Source: Candidatus Rifleibacteriota bacterium
Lineage (GTDB): Bacteria; Muiribacteriota; Ozemobacteria; Ozemobacterales; Ozemobacteraceae
Reading direction: 5' to 3'
DNA length: 64,000 bases
Assembly (NCBI GenBank): GCA_015232575.1
Contig: JADFZL010000001.1
Span: forward strand, 620,001-684,000
Below the pieces are notes generated by a model that saw only the letters and a list, made by a program, of their open reading frames with translations, had not been told where the DNA came from and searched no databases. Positions within the stretch are counted from its first letter, which is position 1; each line of letters opens with the position of its first letter. Below are positions 26,428-35,680 of the stretch, piece after piece. The translations under genes and the position numbers were made by a program.

Positions 26428-27348
26428 TCAATGAGGGTTTTGAATCTGGCTCAGGTCGCGATTTATCTGTTGAATAAGAGATTCTTTGTCTGGAAACTTG
26501 ATTTCATTCCGAAGTCTTTTCTTAAAATTAACTTTGATTTCTGTCTGGTAGATATCTTCACGAAAATTTAGCAGATGTGCTTCAAGAAGAAGTACAATCT
26601 TATGGAATGTCGGTCTGATTCCGATATTTATCATTGCCGGATAAATCCCTGAGACCGTTTCGACAGTTCCTTCATAGACACCTTTCATCGGAACAACTTT
26701 TTTCGAGCCTTCAAGTTCAATATTAGCTGTAGGAAATCCAAGCTGTCTTCCGCGCCTGTCTCCCTGAATTACTCTTCCGCAGATGAAAGGATCCCTTCCA
26801 AGATATTTTCCAGCAACATCGACTTCGCCTGTCAAAATCTTTTCTCTGATAAAACTGCTTGATACAGTAATTCCATCTTTGGAAACTCTGGGCAGAATCT
26901 GTGAGTAAACATTGTTTACAAGACACTCTTCTTCAAGAAACTTTGCATTGCCAGAACGATTTAAGCCAAAAACGAAATTGAACCCTGTAAAAACAGCTTT
27001 TGCCTTGAGCTGTTCAAAAATCACATTTCGCAGAAATCCTTCAGGACACAATGCTGCAAGCTGGGAATCAAATGGCCTGTATACAACATAATCAACACCC
27101 ATTCCTTCGATAATCTTAAGTTTTTCTTCAAATAAAGTTATTTCACCTGGAAATTTATCAGGTTCAAGAATGCCTTTTGGAGGATGATCGAAGGTAAAAA
27201 TTACAGACCGCAGACAATTTCTCTGTGCATAATCAATCAAATTATTTATCAGAATCTGATGCCCGATATGAACTCCGTCGAAAGTTCCTATACCCGCAAC
27301 AGTCGAGTCTGATACAAAATTTTGTGTTAGAAGGTTTACTATTTTCAT
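26428..27348 (-). CDS. ribF: Bifunctional riboflavin kinase/FAD synthetase
   Basis: A 306-residue cytosolic enzyme making FMN and then FAD. The N-terminal adenylyltransferase domain has GTFDGVHIGHQ (about 21-31) and SSSFIREKI (about 162). The C-terminal flavokinase domain has GRVIQGDRRGRQLGFPTANI, with the PTAN metal/ATP motif. Length is typical. It overlaps truB by 4 bases and is the last gene of the rimP-to-ribF run. Confidence 0.96.
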   Translation of the reverse strand: MKIVNLLTQNFVSDSTVAGIGTFDGVHIGHQILINNLIDYAQRNCLRSVIFTFDHPPKGILEPDKFPGEITLFEEKLKIIEGMGVDYVVYRPFDSQLAALCPEGFLRNVIFEQLKAKAVFTGFNFVFGLNRSGNAKFLEEECLVNNVYSQILPRVSKDGITVSSSFIREKILTGEVDVAGKYLGRDPFICGRVIQGDRRGRQLGFPTANIELEGSKKVVPMKGVYEGTVETVSGIYPAMINIGIRPTFHKIVLLLEAHLLNFREDIYQTEIKVNFKKRLRNEIKFPDKESLIQQINRDLSQIQNPH

Positions 27349-28319
27349 TCCTGCAAAAATACTCGTGCCGGATTCAATTTTGCGTGAAATGCACTCTGTA
27401 TCTGTTGTTTTGGAATCTCTGGCTTATAAATAGCAAGCAGCCGTCCATCTTCTGAAACGATCTGAAATTTCGGATCATCGGAATTAGCCGCGAAAACATC
27501 ATCAGTATTCGAAGCAGCAGATTTCAAGTCTGCAAAAGCAAGCTGCTTGCCCTTCTGAATGTCTATTTCAAGTTCTTTTTTTACAATGAAAGTAGGAAAT
27601 GGAAGTATTTCTGAAGATTTCAGAAAGGCTTTCTCATTAATAAAAGGAAGTTCCTGCTTAATTTTCCACAGAGGAAAAGAATTCTGACTTGTAAAAATTC
27701 CGACACGTTCCCGCAAAAGATATGAAAGATGGCCTCCGCAGCCAAGCTTCTGCCCAAGATCATGAGCAACTGAGCGAACGTATGTTCCACGGCCGCAGTG
27801 CATGCGCAAAAGCAAATTGCGATGCTCTCCGGAAACATAATCTTTAAGAAGTTTTATTGAATGAATATGTACTTTTCTGGCAGGGATTTCAGGTGTTTCC
27901 CCGGAACGGGCAAGATTGTAAGCCCTTTTGCCAGCAATTTTCACGGCAGAAAATGCCGGTGGGCACTGATCGATTTCTCCAATAAATGTTTTCAGAGCCT
28001 GTAAAATTTCTTCATTGCTGAAATCGACATTCCCGTTGTGTATCTGAAGAGCTTTTCCTGTTGCATCATAAGTATCTGTCGTCACGCCGAGTGTAATACG
28101 CAAAAGATATACTTTGTCGAGCGAAACAGGTGGAAGATAAGAAAGAAGCTTGAGAGCTTTCCCAAGGAAAACGACAAGAACTCCCTGAGCCATCGGATCA
28201 AGTGTTCCGGCGTGTCCGGCGTTCAAATGATAATGCCGTCTGATTTCATCGATAATATCATGAGAGGTCAGTCCCTTAGGCTTATAAACCGATACAACAC
28301 CATCTACTTTATCATTCAT
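27345..28319 (-). CDS. truB: tRNA pseudouridine-55 synthase
   Basis: A 324-residue enzyme that makes pseudouridine 55 in tRNA T-loops. The N-terminus GVVSVYKPKGLTSHDII and the catalytic segment AGHAGTLDPMAQGVL (Asp of LDP) are intact; RGTYVRSVAHDLG is the second family mark. The C-terminal extension of about 60 residues after the core is less conserved. It overlaps nrnA upstream and ribF downstream by 4 bases each, pointing to translational coupling. Confidence 0.96.
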   Translation of the reverse strand: MNDKVDGVVSVYKPKGLTSHDIIDEIRRHYHLNAGHAGTLDPMAQGVLVVFLGKALKLLSYLPPVSLDKVYLLRITLGVTTDTYDATGKALQIHNGNVDFSNEEILQALKTFIGEIDQCPPAFSAVKIAGKRAYNLARSGETPEIPARKVHIHSIKLLKDYVSGEHRNLLLRMHCGRGTYVRSVAHDLGQKLGCGGHLSYLLRERVGIFTSQNSFPLWKIKQELPFINEKAFLKSSEILPFPTFIVKKELEIDIQKGKQLAFADLKSAASNTDDVFAANSDDPKFQIVSEDGRLLAIYKPEIPKQQIQSAFHAKLNPARVFLQE

Positions 28320-29317
28320 AAATTTTTTGCTATTTCGCTGAGAATTAATTTTTCAACATCGCTAACAGTGCCTTTGATTGATCCTCCGGCAGCCAACTTG
28401 TGCCCGCCGCCGCCAAAAACACTCAGTATCCTCTGAACATCAATTTTTCCAGCAGATCGCAAACTGATTTTCACTTCGCCATCAGATCGCTCGCGAAAAA
28501 ACGCTGAAACTTCGGTTCCGGCAACAACCGTAATTGTCGCTACAGAGCCATCTGCATCAACTTCTGAAGCACCGATATCATCAAAATCCTTCTGGTAAAG
28601 AACTGATGAAATGATTTTTCCACCTTCATGAAGTTTTGACCTGGCCATTACTGTACCATGCAGTTTCAATCTGGTAAAAGTTGACGTTTCGTAAACCTGT
28701 TTATAAATATATGAATGATCTACGCCCTTTTCAATAAGATATCCGGCGATTTCATGAGTTCTCCTGGATGTACACGGGAAGCGGAAATTTCCTGTATCTG
28801 TCATTACACCAAGATAAACCGCATTCAGTACCTCAAGAGGCAATTCCTTTTCAGACATTCCTGCCAATATTATGAAAAGAATCTCTGAGGCTGAAGAAGC
28901 TGAAATATCAACAATATTTGTACCACCCTGCCCTGACACATTCAGATGATGATCAATGTGAACCACCCGCCGGGCATTTTTCAGAAACCTTTTCCTGTCG
29001 CCAATTCTATCAAGTTCAGTTGTTTCCATAAGAAAAAGCACATCGAACATCTGATCTTCGGGAATTGAATTTTGCAGTTCGCTGACACCTTTGTACCAGC
29101 ACAACTGCGGCGGAAGCGGATCAAAATTGAGCGGAACAGAGACTTTCCCATGGGATTTACAGAAATAATGAAGAGCAAGCTGAGAACCCAAAGCATCTCC
29201 ATCTGAAAAGGGGTGAGCAATAGACAGTACAGAAGCGCTTGAATTCAAAATTTCCCTGATCTGGGAACATTCATTTTCAAATCCGGGCAGTGAAAACACG
29301 TGTTCAGCAGCTTTCAA
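28316..29317 (-). CDS. nrnA: DHH/DHHA1 phosphoesterase (NrnA-like)
   Basis: A 333-residue metal-dependent phosphoesterase. NrnA proteins degrade very short RNAs and pAp. Motifs are HPFSDGDALGSQLAL (about 36), MTDTGNFRF and VVHIDHHLNVSG with the DHH triad; the C-terminal DHHA1 domain ends in VFGGGGHKLAAGGSI. Length is usual. Overlaps rbfA and truB by 4 bases. Position between rbfA and truB is a widespread arrangement. Confidence 0.93.
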   Translation of the reverse strand: MKAAEHVFSLPGFENECSQIREILNSSASVLSIAHPFSDGDALGSQLALHYFCKSHGKVSVPLNFDPLPPQLCWYKGVSELQNSIPEDQMFDVLFLMETTELDRIGDRKRFLKNARRVVHIDHHLNVSGQGGTNIVDISASSASEILFIILAGMSEKELPLEVLNAVYLGVMTDTGNFRFPCTSRRTHEIAGYLIEKGVDHSYIYKQVYETSTFTRLKLHGTVMARSKLHEGGKIISSVLYQKDFDDIGASEVDADGSVATITVVAGTEVSAFFRERSDGEVKISLRSAGKIDVQRILSVFGGGGHKLAAGGSIKGTVSDVEKLILSEIAKNL

Positions 29318-29835
29318 CTTTTGTCAATCTTTTCAATTTCTTCAACAGAATCCGCAGTATCCAAATCTTCCATCTCTTCCGCGTGTTCCGTATCTTCCGT
29401 TTCCGTGCCTTCAGTGTATTTCGTGGTTCCGTCTTCCTTCTTCTTGTCTTCCGTTTCCGTGGTGCCTTCTTCCGTGGTTTCAGTTGTCGGAGTAATAAAC
29501 TGAAGATTTTTTAATATTCCCAGCATGTGGTCACCATGTTTGATTGAAGAATCAAACTTGAATGCCAGCTCAGGAACTTTTCTCAAAGTCAGCACTTTGC
29601 GGATTTCGTTCCGCATCATGGCCTTGGCTGAATCAAGCCCTTTCTGGATTTCTTCAACGTTTGCACCTTCAAGAAGAGTGCTGTAGAAAATATGCGCCAG
29701 ATGAAAATCAGGACTGACCTTAACCGAACAAATATGAATCCCTGCAACTCTCGGATCCTGGACTTTTCTTTGTAATATCAGCGACAATTCACGCTGTATT
29801 TGTGATTCGACACGTTCTTTGCGATATGCTGTCAT
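29314..29835 (-). CDS. rbfA: Ribosome-binding factor A with a repeat-derived acidic tail
   Basis: A 173-residue 30S assembly factor. The KH-like RbfA core occupies about 1-115: RKERVESQIQRELSLILQ, VKVSPDFHLAHIFYS and RKVPELAFKFDSS. From about 116 the protein continues with some 55 residues of Thr, Glu, Asp and Lys (TTETTEEGTTETED and so on) that RbfA lacks. The DNA for this tail is built of CACGGAA/ACGGAAG units like the intergenic repeat at 7261 and 35611. I chose ATG at 29835, which overlaps the previous stop as ATGA and has GGGAA before it; an ATG at 29847 is less likely. The tail should be disordered. Confidence 0.93.
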   Translation of the reverse strand: MTAYRKERVESQIQRELSLILQRKVQDPRVAGIHICSVKVSPDFHLAHIFYSTLLEGANVEEIQKGLDSAKAMMRNEIRKVLTLRKVPELAFKFDSSIKHGDHMLGILKNLQFITPTTETTEEGTTETEDKKKEDGTTKYTEGTETEDTEHAEEMEDLDTADSVEEIEKIDKS

Positions 29836-30119
29836 AAAAATTCCCATTCACGGTTTATCATTGTGGCCTGATCATGACTTTGAATAATTTCTTCAATTTT
29901 AGAACCCATCTGTTCAAGATGAGTTCTGTCATTCGAAACAATTGCCACGCCGATAACACTTCTCTGCCAGAGGTCGTTATACTCGACTTCGGCAATTGAC
30001 ACACTGAATTTTGCTCTTACTCTGTCCAGCAGGCACCTGAGAACCTGTCTTTTTTCCTTCAGCGTGTGAACTTCGGGAAAATGCAGTTCAAAAGTGCCAG
30101 CAGCAATTATCATGGCCAT
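29832..30119 (-). CDS. DUF503 (YlxP-like) protein
   Basis: A 95-residue small protein of the DUF503/YlxP family, found between infB and rbfA in many bacteria and linked to ribosome assembly in genomic context. Family marks are LHFPEVHTLKEKRQVLRCLLDRVRAKF (key residues LKEKR) and SIAEVEYNDLWQRSVIGVAIVSND. Overlaps rbfA by 4 bases and follows infB by 6. Confidence 0.93.
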   Translation of the reverse strand: MAMIIAAGTFELHFPEVHTLKEKRQVLRCLLDRVRAKFSVSIAEVEYNDLWQRSVIGVAIVSNDRTHLEQMGSKIEEIIQSHDQATMINREWEFL

Positions 30120-30125
30120 CTTTTA

Positions 30126-32657
30126 TCAGAGTTTGCGCTCAATTTCCTTGAGGCAGAATAATTCGATTACGTCTTTTTCCTTGAGATCGTTGTAGTTTGA
30201 TATTCCGATTCCACATTCATAACCTGCCATTACCTCGCGAATATCATCTTTAAATCGCTTCAGGGAACAGATCTTTCCTTCGTAGACTTCAACTCCATCG
30301 CGAATCAATCTTGCGCTTGCATCACGCTGGACTTTGCCGTCAATAACAAATGAACCTGCAATAGTGCCTGATCCGGAAAGCTTAAATACTTTTCTGACTT
30401 CTGCTCTTCCAATGATCTCTTCTTTATATTCCGGCTCATACATGCCCTTAAGAGCAAGTTTAACAGCATCAATGGCATCATAAATAATTCTGAATACCTT
30501 GATTTCAACATTCTCTTTTTCTGCAATAGTGTCAACGCCCAGTGCAGGTCTCACGTGGAAACCTATTATGATAGCATTTGACGCTGCAGCAAGCATTACA
30601 TCAGATTCTGTAATTGCCCCGACGCCTGCGTGAATTGCATTAACTTTAACTTCGGCGGTGCTGAGTCTTTCAAGTGCGTCTTTCAAAGCTCCGGAAGAGC
30701 CCTGAACATCGGCTTTAATAATAATATTGAGATCTTTGACTTTTCCTTCGCTCACGAATTTGAAGAGATCCATGAGTTTGAGTCTGTTTTCTCTGGAAAG
30801 TCTTTCTTCGCGCTCTTTCTTAATTCGAAGAACACTGACATATCTTGCAAATTTGGTACTTTCAACAACCATAAGGTTGTCGCCAACTCTTGGAACTTCG
30901 CTCAAGCCCAGCACAGCCACCGGAAAAGACGGACCAGCTGACTTCACGCGACTTCCAGAATCGTCAATAAGAGCTTTCACTCTTCCGAAAGAAGTTCCGC
31001 AGATAACCGAATCGCCCAGTTCAATTTTACCGCTCTGAATAAGAACGGTTGCAATCGGGCCCATTCCCTTGTCAAGTCTGGCTTCGATAATGGTTCCACG
31101 TGCAGGCTTATTCGGGTTAGCCTTGAGTTCCATTATTTCGGCCTGAAGAAGAATCATTTCCTTCAGAGTTTCTATGCCATCACCGGTGTGAGCTGAGACT
31201 GGAACCATGATTGTTTTTCCGCCCCAGTCTTCTGCGATGAGGTTATACGGCATAAGCTGCTGTTTAACTTTTTCAGCGTTGGCAGTAGCTTTGTCCATTT
31301 TATTGACTGCAACGATAATGGGAACGCCGGCAGCCTGTGCGTGGTGAAGTGCTTCAACGGTCTGCGGCTGGACGCCATCGTCAGCGGCAACGACAAGAAT
31401 TGCGATGTCTGTTACATGTGTTCCCTGTGCGCGCATTGCGGTAAAAGCCTCGTGGCCGGGAGTATCAAGAAAGGTGATTACGCCCTGGTCGGTTTTTACC
31501 TGGTATGCACCAATGTGCTGGGTTATTCCGCCTACTTCGCCTTCAGCAACTCGTGCATGTCTGATTTTATCAAGTAAAGATGTTTTGCCATGATCAACGT
31601 GACCCATAATTGTTACAACCGGAGGTCTTGGCTTGAGGTCAGAAGCTGAATCAGCAACATCTTCAAATTCAATTACATCGTCTGAAAAAAGAATTTCTTT
31701 TCCATATTCACGCCCGATAAGTTCAACCTGTTCGCGTTCAAGTCGCTGATTCAGGCTGGCGAAAATATTCATTGAAAACAACTTCTTAACTATCTCTACC
31801 GGCTCAATTGAGAGGTATTTTCCAAGTTCACTGGTCGTAATTTCTGCTGGAACAGTGATTCTGGGAACATCTTCAACTGACGCGTCTTTAAGAATAGCCA
31901 TTCCGCTTTCAATAACGGAACCCGGCAGGTCAAGAATTGCTTCGGCCTCTCTCTGCTCTTCCAGGGCTTTTTTCGGAATGCCTGCCCCTGGAATCTTCTT
32001 GATCTTTTTCTTTTTCTTCTTGTCTTTTTCTACATCATCTTTTTTGATGGCGGTTGTTTTAATGATTGTAATGCGCTGATCAACTTCTTCAAGCCCAATA
32101 ATATCATCGTTGTCTTGTCTGAGAGGTTTCGGACCTGTTTTTTTCTTCTCTTCCTTCGGAACAGCAATTGTTACTGTCGTGGGAATAACAGGTTTTTTCT
32201 GCTGCTGGTTGGAAAACGCTGCATTCTGACTTGAATTCTGGTTCAAATGCTGACTTGAAACCTGACTTTGTGCCTGTACAACTGCGATCACTCTTGGTGG
32301 TTCTTGTTTTGTTACTTTCATATCCTGCTGCGCAGTCGGCAGACTGGTTTGCTGCTGTGGAACTGCGGTTGGTAAAGATTTCGGACGCACATCTGAATTC
32401 TGCTGAGCGGTTGAATCCGTCCTGGCGCTCCGGTTTTCTACAGTCTGAGTTGAATGACTGCTCTTGGATAAATTTGCATCAGCTTGAACAGAAACCTGAG
32501 TGCCGCCGCCTGATGATTTATCAAGCGCAGCAAGCATTGCATCACTCACAACGGTGAATGGGTGATCCTTTATCTGGAACCCCAGCTTTTCAAGCTTTGC
32601 AACCAGTTCTGTTCTTCCTATCTTGAGTTGTTTACTAATTTCAAATAATCTTGCCAT
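30126..32657 (-). CDS. infB: Translation initiation factor IF-2
   Basis: An 843-residue GTPase that brings initiator tRNA to the 30S subunit. The N-terminal IF2N helix domain is [18 protein letters not shown]; residues about 60-260 are Gln/Ser/Lys-rich and likely disordered; a second IF2N domain is near 270. The G domain shows GHVDHGKTS (about 345), DTPGHEAF and NKMDKA; domains II, C1 and C2 follow to the end. I chose ATG at 32657 because GGAGG lies just upstream; the open frame extends 26 codons further but overlaps nusA without a site. Sixteen bases separate it from nusA. Confidence 0.97.
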   Translation of the reverse strand: MARLFEISKQLKIGRTELVAKLEKLGFQIKDHPFTVVSDAMLAALDKSSGGGTQVSVQADANLSKSSHSTQTVENRSARTDSTAQQNSDVRPKSLPTAVPQQQTSLPTAQQDMKVTKQEPPRVIAVVQAQSQVSSQHLNQNSSQNAAFSNQQQKKPVIPTTVTIAVPKEEKKKTGPKPLRQDNDDIIGLEEVDQRITIIKTTAIKKDDVEKDKKKKKKIKKIPGAGIPKKALEEQREAEAILDLPGSVIESGMAILKDASVEDVPRITVPAEITTSELGKYLSIEPVEIVKKLFSMNIFASLNQRLEREQVELIGREYGKEILFSDDVIEFEDVADSASDLKPRPPVVTIMGHVDHGKTSLLDKIRHARVAEGEVGGITQHIGAYQVKTDQGVITFLDTPGHEAFTAMRAQGTHVTDIAILVVAADDGVQPQTVEALHHAQAAGVPIIVAVNKMDKATANAEKVKQQLMPYNLIAEDWGGKTIMVPVSAHTGDGIETLKEMILLQAEIMELKANPNKPARGTIIEARLDKGMGPIATVLIQSGKIELGDSVICGTSFGRVKALIDDSGSRVKSAGPSFPVAVLGLSEVPRVGDNLMVVESTKFARYVSVLRIKKEREERLSRENRLKLMDLFKFVSEGKVKDLNIIIKADVQGSSGALKDALERLSTAEVKVNAIHAGVGAITESDVMLAAASNAIIIGFHVRPALGVDTIAEKENVEIKVFRIIYDAIDAVKLALKGMYEPEYKEEIIGRAEVRKVFKLSGSGTIAGSFVIDGKVQRDASARLIRDGVEVYEGKICSLKRFKDDIREVMAGYECGIGISNYNDLKEKDVIELFCLKEIERKL

Positions 32658-32673
32658 CTTAACCTCCGCCTTT

Positions 32674-33765
32674 TCAGTTTTCCGCTGATGCTCTGGGGGC
32701 GGCTTCATCCAGTTCCTTCTCGGTCTTGATATCAATTTTGATCCCGGTCAGTCTGGAGGCAAGTTTAACATTCTGCCCTTCTTTGCCTATTGCAAGAGAT
32801 TGCTGAGAGGGAGAAACGACCACCACAGCCAATTTATTATCATCCGCCATATTCACACTGATTATTTTCGCCGGATTCAGTGCGTTTGTGATATATTCCA
32901 CCGGATTGGAACTGTACTTTACGATGTCGATTCTCTCACCATTCAATTCTTCGATTATGCCTTTGATTCTGCTTCCTTTCAAACCAACACACGCACCGAC
33001 CGGATCAATCTTCTGATCGTTGCTTGCAACCGCTATTTTTACACGTGAACCAGGATCTCTGGCAACGCTTTTTATCTCAACAATTTTTTCCTGAATTTCA
33101 GGAACAGCACCCTCGAACAGCCTTTCTATAAAAAGAGGACTGCTTCTTGATAAAATAAACTGGGCACCTTTTGGAGCACCCTTCTGAGTTGGATCGGCAT
33201 CTTTTACTATGCATCTTATACGGTCATTGGGGCGGAAGTTTTCACCAGGAATCTGTTCCTTCTGGGGAAGCGGGGCTTCTGCTTTTTTAAATTCAACATA
33301 GATTACCCCTCTCTCAACGCGCAAAACCTTCCCGGAAATAATCTGTCCGATTTTTTCACGAAAATCACGCAGAAGAAGCATCTTTTCTGCTTCTTTGAGC
33401 TTCTGGGTTACAATCTGCCTTGCAGCCTGTGCAGCAATTCGCCCAAACTGGGAGTCGTCCGGGGTGACGTCTTCGTCAACCAGATCTCCAATCTGTGCGT
33501 TTTCCTTATAATAAGAAGCTTCAGAAACCGGACATTGCCTGTCGGCATCCGTAAAATCGTCATCAGCTACAACGTTAAGTATAGCCTTCACTATAAAACT
33601 ACCGGTTTTCTTATCAACTTCAACCTTAATGTCTTTCTTCGTTGCAAACTTTTTCTTATATGCAATCGTAAGAGCTTCTTCTATAGCTTCCTGCAAGACA
33701 CTCTCAGGAATATTTTTCTCATCTGCCAACTCTTTCAGAGCCTGAAAAAAATTCATGACAGCCAT
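32674..33765 (-). CDS. nusA: Transcription termination/antitermination factor NusA
   Basis: A 363-residue factor that binds RNA polymerase and nascent RNA. The N-terminal polymerase-binding domain (LKELADEKNIPESVLQEAI) is followed by an S1 domain (about 125-200), KH1 (GACVGLKGSRIKGIIEELNG) and KH2 (AIGKEGQNVKLASRLTG). There is no C-terminal acidic repeat domain as in E. coli, and the protein ends soon after KH2. ATG at 33765 is set by GGGAGGAAG; the longer frame from 33828 is not supported. Lies between rimP and infB as in most bacteria. Confidence 0.96.
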   Translation of the reverse strand: MAVMNFFQALKELADEKNIPESVLQEAIEEALTIAYKKKFATKKDIKVEVDKKTGSFIVKAILNVVADDDFTDADRQCPVSEASYYKENAQIGDLVDEDVTPDDSQFGRIAAQAARQIVTQKLKEAEKMLLLRDFREKIGQIISGKVLRVERGVIYVEFKKAEAPLPQKEQIPGENFRPNDRIRCIVKDADPTQKGAPKGAQFILSRSSPLFIERLFEGAVPEIQEKIVEIKSVARDPGSRVKIAVASNDQKIDPVGACVGLKGSRIKGIIEELNGERIDIVKYSSNPVEYITNALNPAKIISVNMADDNKLAVVVVSPSQQSLAIGKEGQNVKLASRLTGIKIDIKTEKELDEAAPRASAEN

Positions 33766-33778
33766 ACTTCCTCCCGCG

Positions 33779-34267
33779 TTAACCCTGAACCTTCCTGGGG
33801 AACTCCAGGACAGCTCGTGCTTCTTCAATTTCAGACAAAAGAACCTCTCTGGTTCCCTTTTCCGTTAAAACAACAACCCGATCAGGATAATATTCCTGTA
33901 ACCTGGCATTAAAAACTTTATGTTTTGAACCTTCTTCTGATGAGCGCATAGTCCACTTGACAAGCTTACCAACCATTCTCTGAAAATCTACTTCTCTTTT
34001 CAGAACACGCTCAACACCCGGAGAAGAAACCTCAAGGTAATACTGGCGATGAATCAAATCTTCCTCATCAAGCCAGCAGCTTAATGAACGGGAAACCCGT
34101 TCACAATCAGCAATATTTATACCCTCGGGCTTATCAATAAACACCTGAAGCATTAAACGCTTCGAAACAGATCTCATTACAACATCATATATTTCATATT
34201 GCCCACCAAAGGTCGTCTCAATAAAGCTTTTCACTTTATCAGTAACACCATCTGGAGCAAAACTCAT
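33779..34267 (-). CDS. rimP: Ribosome maturation factor RimP
   Basis: A 162-residue 30S assembly protein. N-terminal domain with LMLQVFIDKPEGINIADCERVSRSLS (key residues D, C, V, S) and the diagnostic YYLEVSSPGVERVL. The C-terminal SH3-like domain covers the last 70 residues. AAGGAG lies 7 bases before the ATG. First gene of the translation operon; its leader holds a promoter and a hairpin with T run. Confidence 0.95.
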   Translation of the reverse strand: MSFAPDGVTDKVKSFIETTFGGQYEIYDVVMRSVSKRLMLQVFIDKPEGINIADCERVSRSLSCWLDEEDLIHRQYYLEVSSPGVERVLKREVDFQRMVGKLVKWTMRSSEEGSKHKVFNARLQEYYPDRVVVLTEKGTREVLLSEIEEARAVLEFPRKVQG

Positions 34268-34292
34268 TGTAACAATCTCCTTATTTCACCAA

Positions 34293-34315
34293 CAAAAAAA
34301 GGCGCCTGCGGCACC
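34293..34315 (-). terminator. Hairpin plus poly-U in the rimP leader (possible attenuator)
   Basis: On the minus strand GGTGCC (34315-34310) and GGCGCC (34306-34301) pair with one G-U around GCA, followed directly by seven T. It lies between the predicted promoter and the rimP ATG, about 26 bases before the start codon, so it would stop the operon's own transcript unless overridden. Confidence 0.6.
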
Positions 34316-34352
34316 TCGATTGTTTATCGACACCAATTCATACAGCCACGCC

Positions 34353-34381
34353 ATTTTATCACGTACTTATACTTAAATCAA
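34353..34381 (-). promoter_or_regulatory. Predicted sigma70 promoter of the rimP-nusA-infB operon
   Basis: Read on the minus strand, TTGATT (34381-34376) and TAAAAT (34358-34353) are 17 bases apart. The start would be near 34346, giving a leader of about 78 bases that includes the hairpin at 34293-34315. Confidence 0.5.
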
Positions 34382-34470
34382 GTAATTTAATCAGGAATTT
34401 AATCAGAGCAAACGTATAGTTTTTCTGACAGCGGATTATACTTGCAAAAAAAGTGAAAGTTGATTTTTCA

Positions 34471-34505
34471 TAAAAAAAACAAATAGAAGCGGCTTCCAGC
34501 CGCTT
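34471..34505 (-). terminator. Terminator-like hairpin with T run
   Basis: AAGCGGCT (34487-34494) and AGCCGCTT (34498-34505) pair perfectly around TCC; on the minus strand the stem is followed by CTATTTGTTTTTTTTA. It would shield the rimP promoter from transcripts entering from the gene at 34726. Confidence 0.6.
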
Positions 34506-34540
34506 AGTAAAGCAAATCTTAATAGATGAGTCATTAAACT

Positions 34541-34650
34541 ATGTCATTTCGACCGAAGAAAGAAATCTCTTTTATATCAAATCTCTCACATTCGTTCGAG
34601 ATAACAACTTATCCCAAAGTTAACACGCAGATTTGCTCCATTATTTAAGT
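34541..34650. repeat. Composite dispersed repeat
   Basis: Within the 458-base gap between rimP and the next gene. TGTCATTTCGACCGAAGAAA at 34542 and ATCTCTCACATTCGTTCGAG near 34580 match the repeats at 16, 37094 and 57983; the part from 34609 (AAAGTTAACACGCAGATTTG) is the inverse of the copy at 26321. No gene is present here. Confidence 0.55.
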
Positions 34651-34665
34651 TTTTGCGCACTTAGG

Positions 34666-34688
34666 GAAAACGCGGCAAGATGCCGCGT
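34666..34688 (-). terminator. Terminator of the secreted-protein gene
   Basis: ACGCGGCA (34670-34677) and TGCCGCGT (34681-34688) form a perfect 8-bp stem with loop AGA; on the minus strand it is followed by TTTTCCC. It lies 38 bases beyond the stop of the gene at 34726. Confidence 0.6.
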
Positions 34689-34725
34689 CTACGATTTTTC
34701 CCGAATTAATTGATAGATAAACCCA

Positions 34726-35436
34726 CTACTTGTTTGATTTCGGATCTTTATTATCGTCTTCAAGATTTTCCAGAGAGAGCTTTTTAAATGTAACAAACGG
34801 CGGCTGATCAGCTCCGCCTGGCGACACTTCTACCAAGCCTTTCGGGAGGTCTTCCAAAACCATATAAATTCTGTATTCACCGTTTATTGAATTCGAAGAG
34901 TCATTTTGATTTCCCTGGGCACCCTCTGATTTAATAATTAGTTTTCCGTCCGCAATAATGTTTTTTCCGTCTGGAACGGAAAGTTTAAATGAAAAATGTC
35001 CTTCCGGTAGAACTATTCCTTCTTTATATGGCACATCAGGCATTACATCAGCATGAAAGTTATTCAAGTCAAGATCAACAGGCTTGAGAACTTTTACCAT
35101 ACCACTCATCGTAACAACTCCCCCTATTGCATATTCAGGCTTTCTGGGAGGTCCAGGCTTATCTACATCAGGGTTTTTCCAAACTTGATCAATTTTATGA
35201 AGAAAAACTCTTATCGGAGTAGCTCTTTCCAGGGAATTATCCTTGAAAGCAAAACCCAGCATGTTAATTATTGTACCAGAAGCACTCCCCTGAGTTTCTG
35301 GAAAAAGTGTCGCCCCGAATGCAGGTTTATTCGGACAGTTTTTTCTTTTGCATCCAGCTTTTGACGAGCCAGCACCCTGAGCAAAAACCTGCAAAGTAAC
35401 AAAAACAAACAACAACAACACAAGAACCTTTTTCAT
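34726..35436 (-). CDS. Secreted protein of unknown function
   Basis: A 236-residue exported protein. The signal peptide is clear (MKKVLVLLLFVFVTLQVFAQ, cleavage after about residue 19). The mature N-terminus has a Lys/Cys segment (CKRKNCPNK), then a beta-rich body with GTIINMLGFAF, VVTMSGMVKVLKPV and HFSFKLSVPDGK that suggests an immunoglobulin-like or carbohydrate-binding sandwich. I do not recognise the family. AGGAGGG fixes the ATG at 35436. Monocistronic, with its own terminator. Confidence 0.65.
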   Translation of the reverse strand: MKKVLVLLLFVFVTLQVFAQGAGSSKAGCKRKNCPNKPAFGATLFPETQGSASGTIINMLGFAFKDNSLERATPIRVFLHKIDQVWKNPDVDKPGPPRKPEYAIGGVVTMSGMVKVLKPVDLDLNNFHADVMPDVPYKEGIVLPEGHFSFKLSVPDGKNIIADGKLIIKSEGAQGNQNDSSNSINGEYRIYMVLEDLPKGLVEVSPGGADQPPFVTFKKLSLENLEDDNKDPKSNK

Positions 35437-35610
35437 AATTCCCTCCTGTAATTTATTTCCCCTAAAATCGAACCAATTCAACCAAACTATCACATCTTCT
35501 CAAGGCATGACATCGCTGCGCTCACCCTAAGCACCTGAAAGCCGATTTTACTTTTTCTTTCGCTATTTATTGAGCAGATTTGTATTTATTTTTCTTTTTC
35601 TAAAATGATA

Positions 35611-35680
35611 AATTCCGTGTTCTTCCGTGTCTTTCCGTGGTTAAAAAATCTTTCAATTTTTGCTCTTTCCGTGGTTTCTC
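35611..35680. repeat. CACGGA-type dispersed repeat
   Basis: TTCCGTGTTCTTCCGTGTCT, then TTTCCGTGGTTAAA and a second TTTCCGTGGTTTCTC. It is the inverse of the motif at 7261-7288. Its end touches the holA stop codon (35679-35681). Confidence 0.55.

Noticed and set aside
29290..29514. Plus-strand frames across the rbfA tail rich in Ser, Phe and Val
   Set aside because: They are the complement of the repeat-derived tail and have no gene features.
32658..32735. 26-codon upstream extension of infB
   Set aside because: It overlaps nusA and lacks a ribosome site, whereas GGAGG precedes the start at 32657.
34316..34470. Initiator tRNA before rimP, as in E. coli
   Set aside because: No cloverleaf or CCA-type end could be found.
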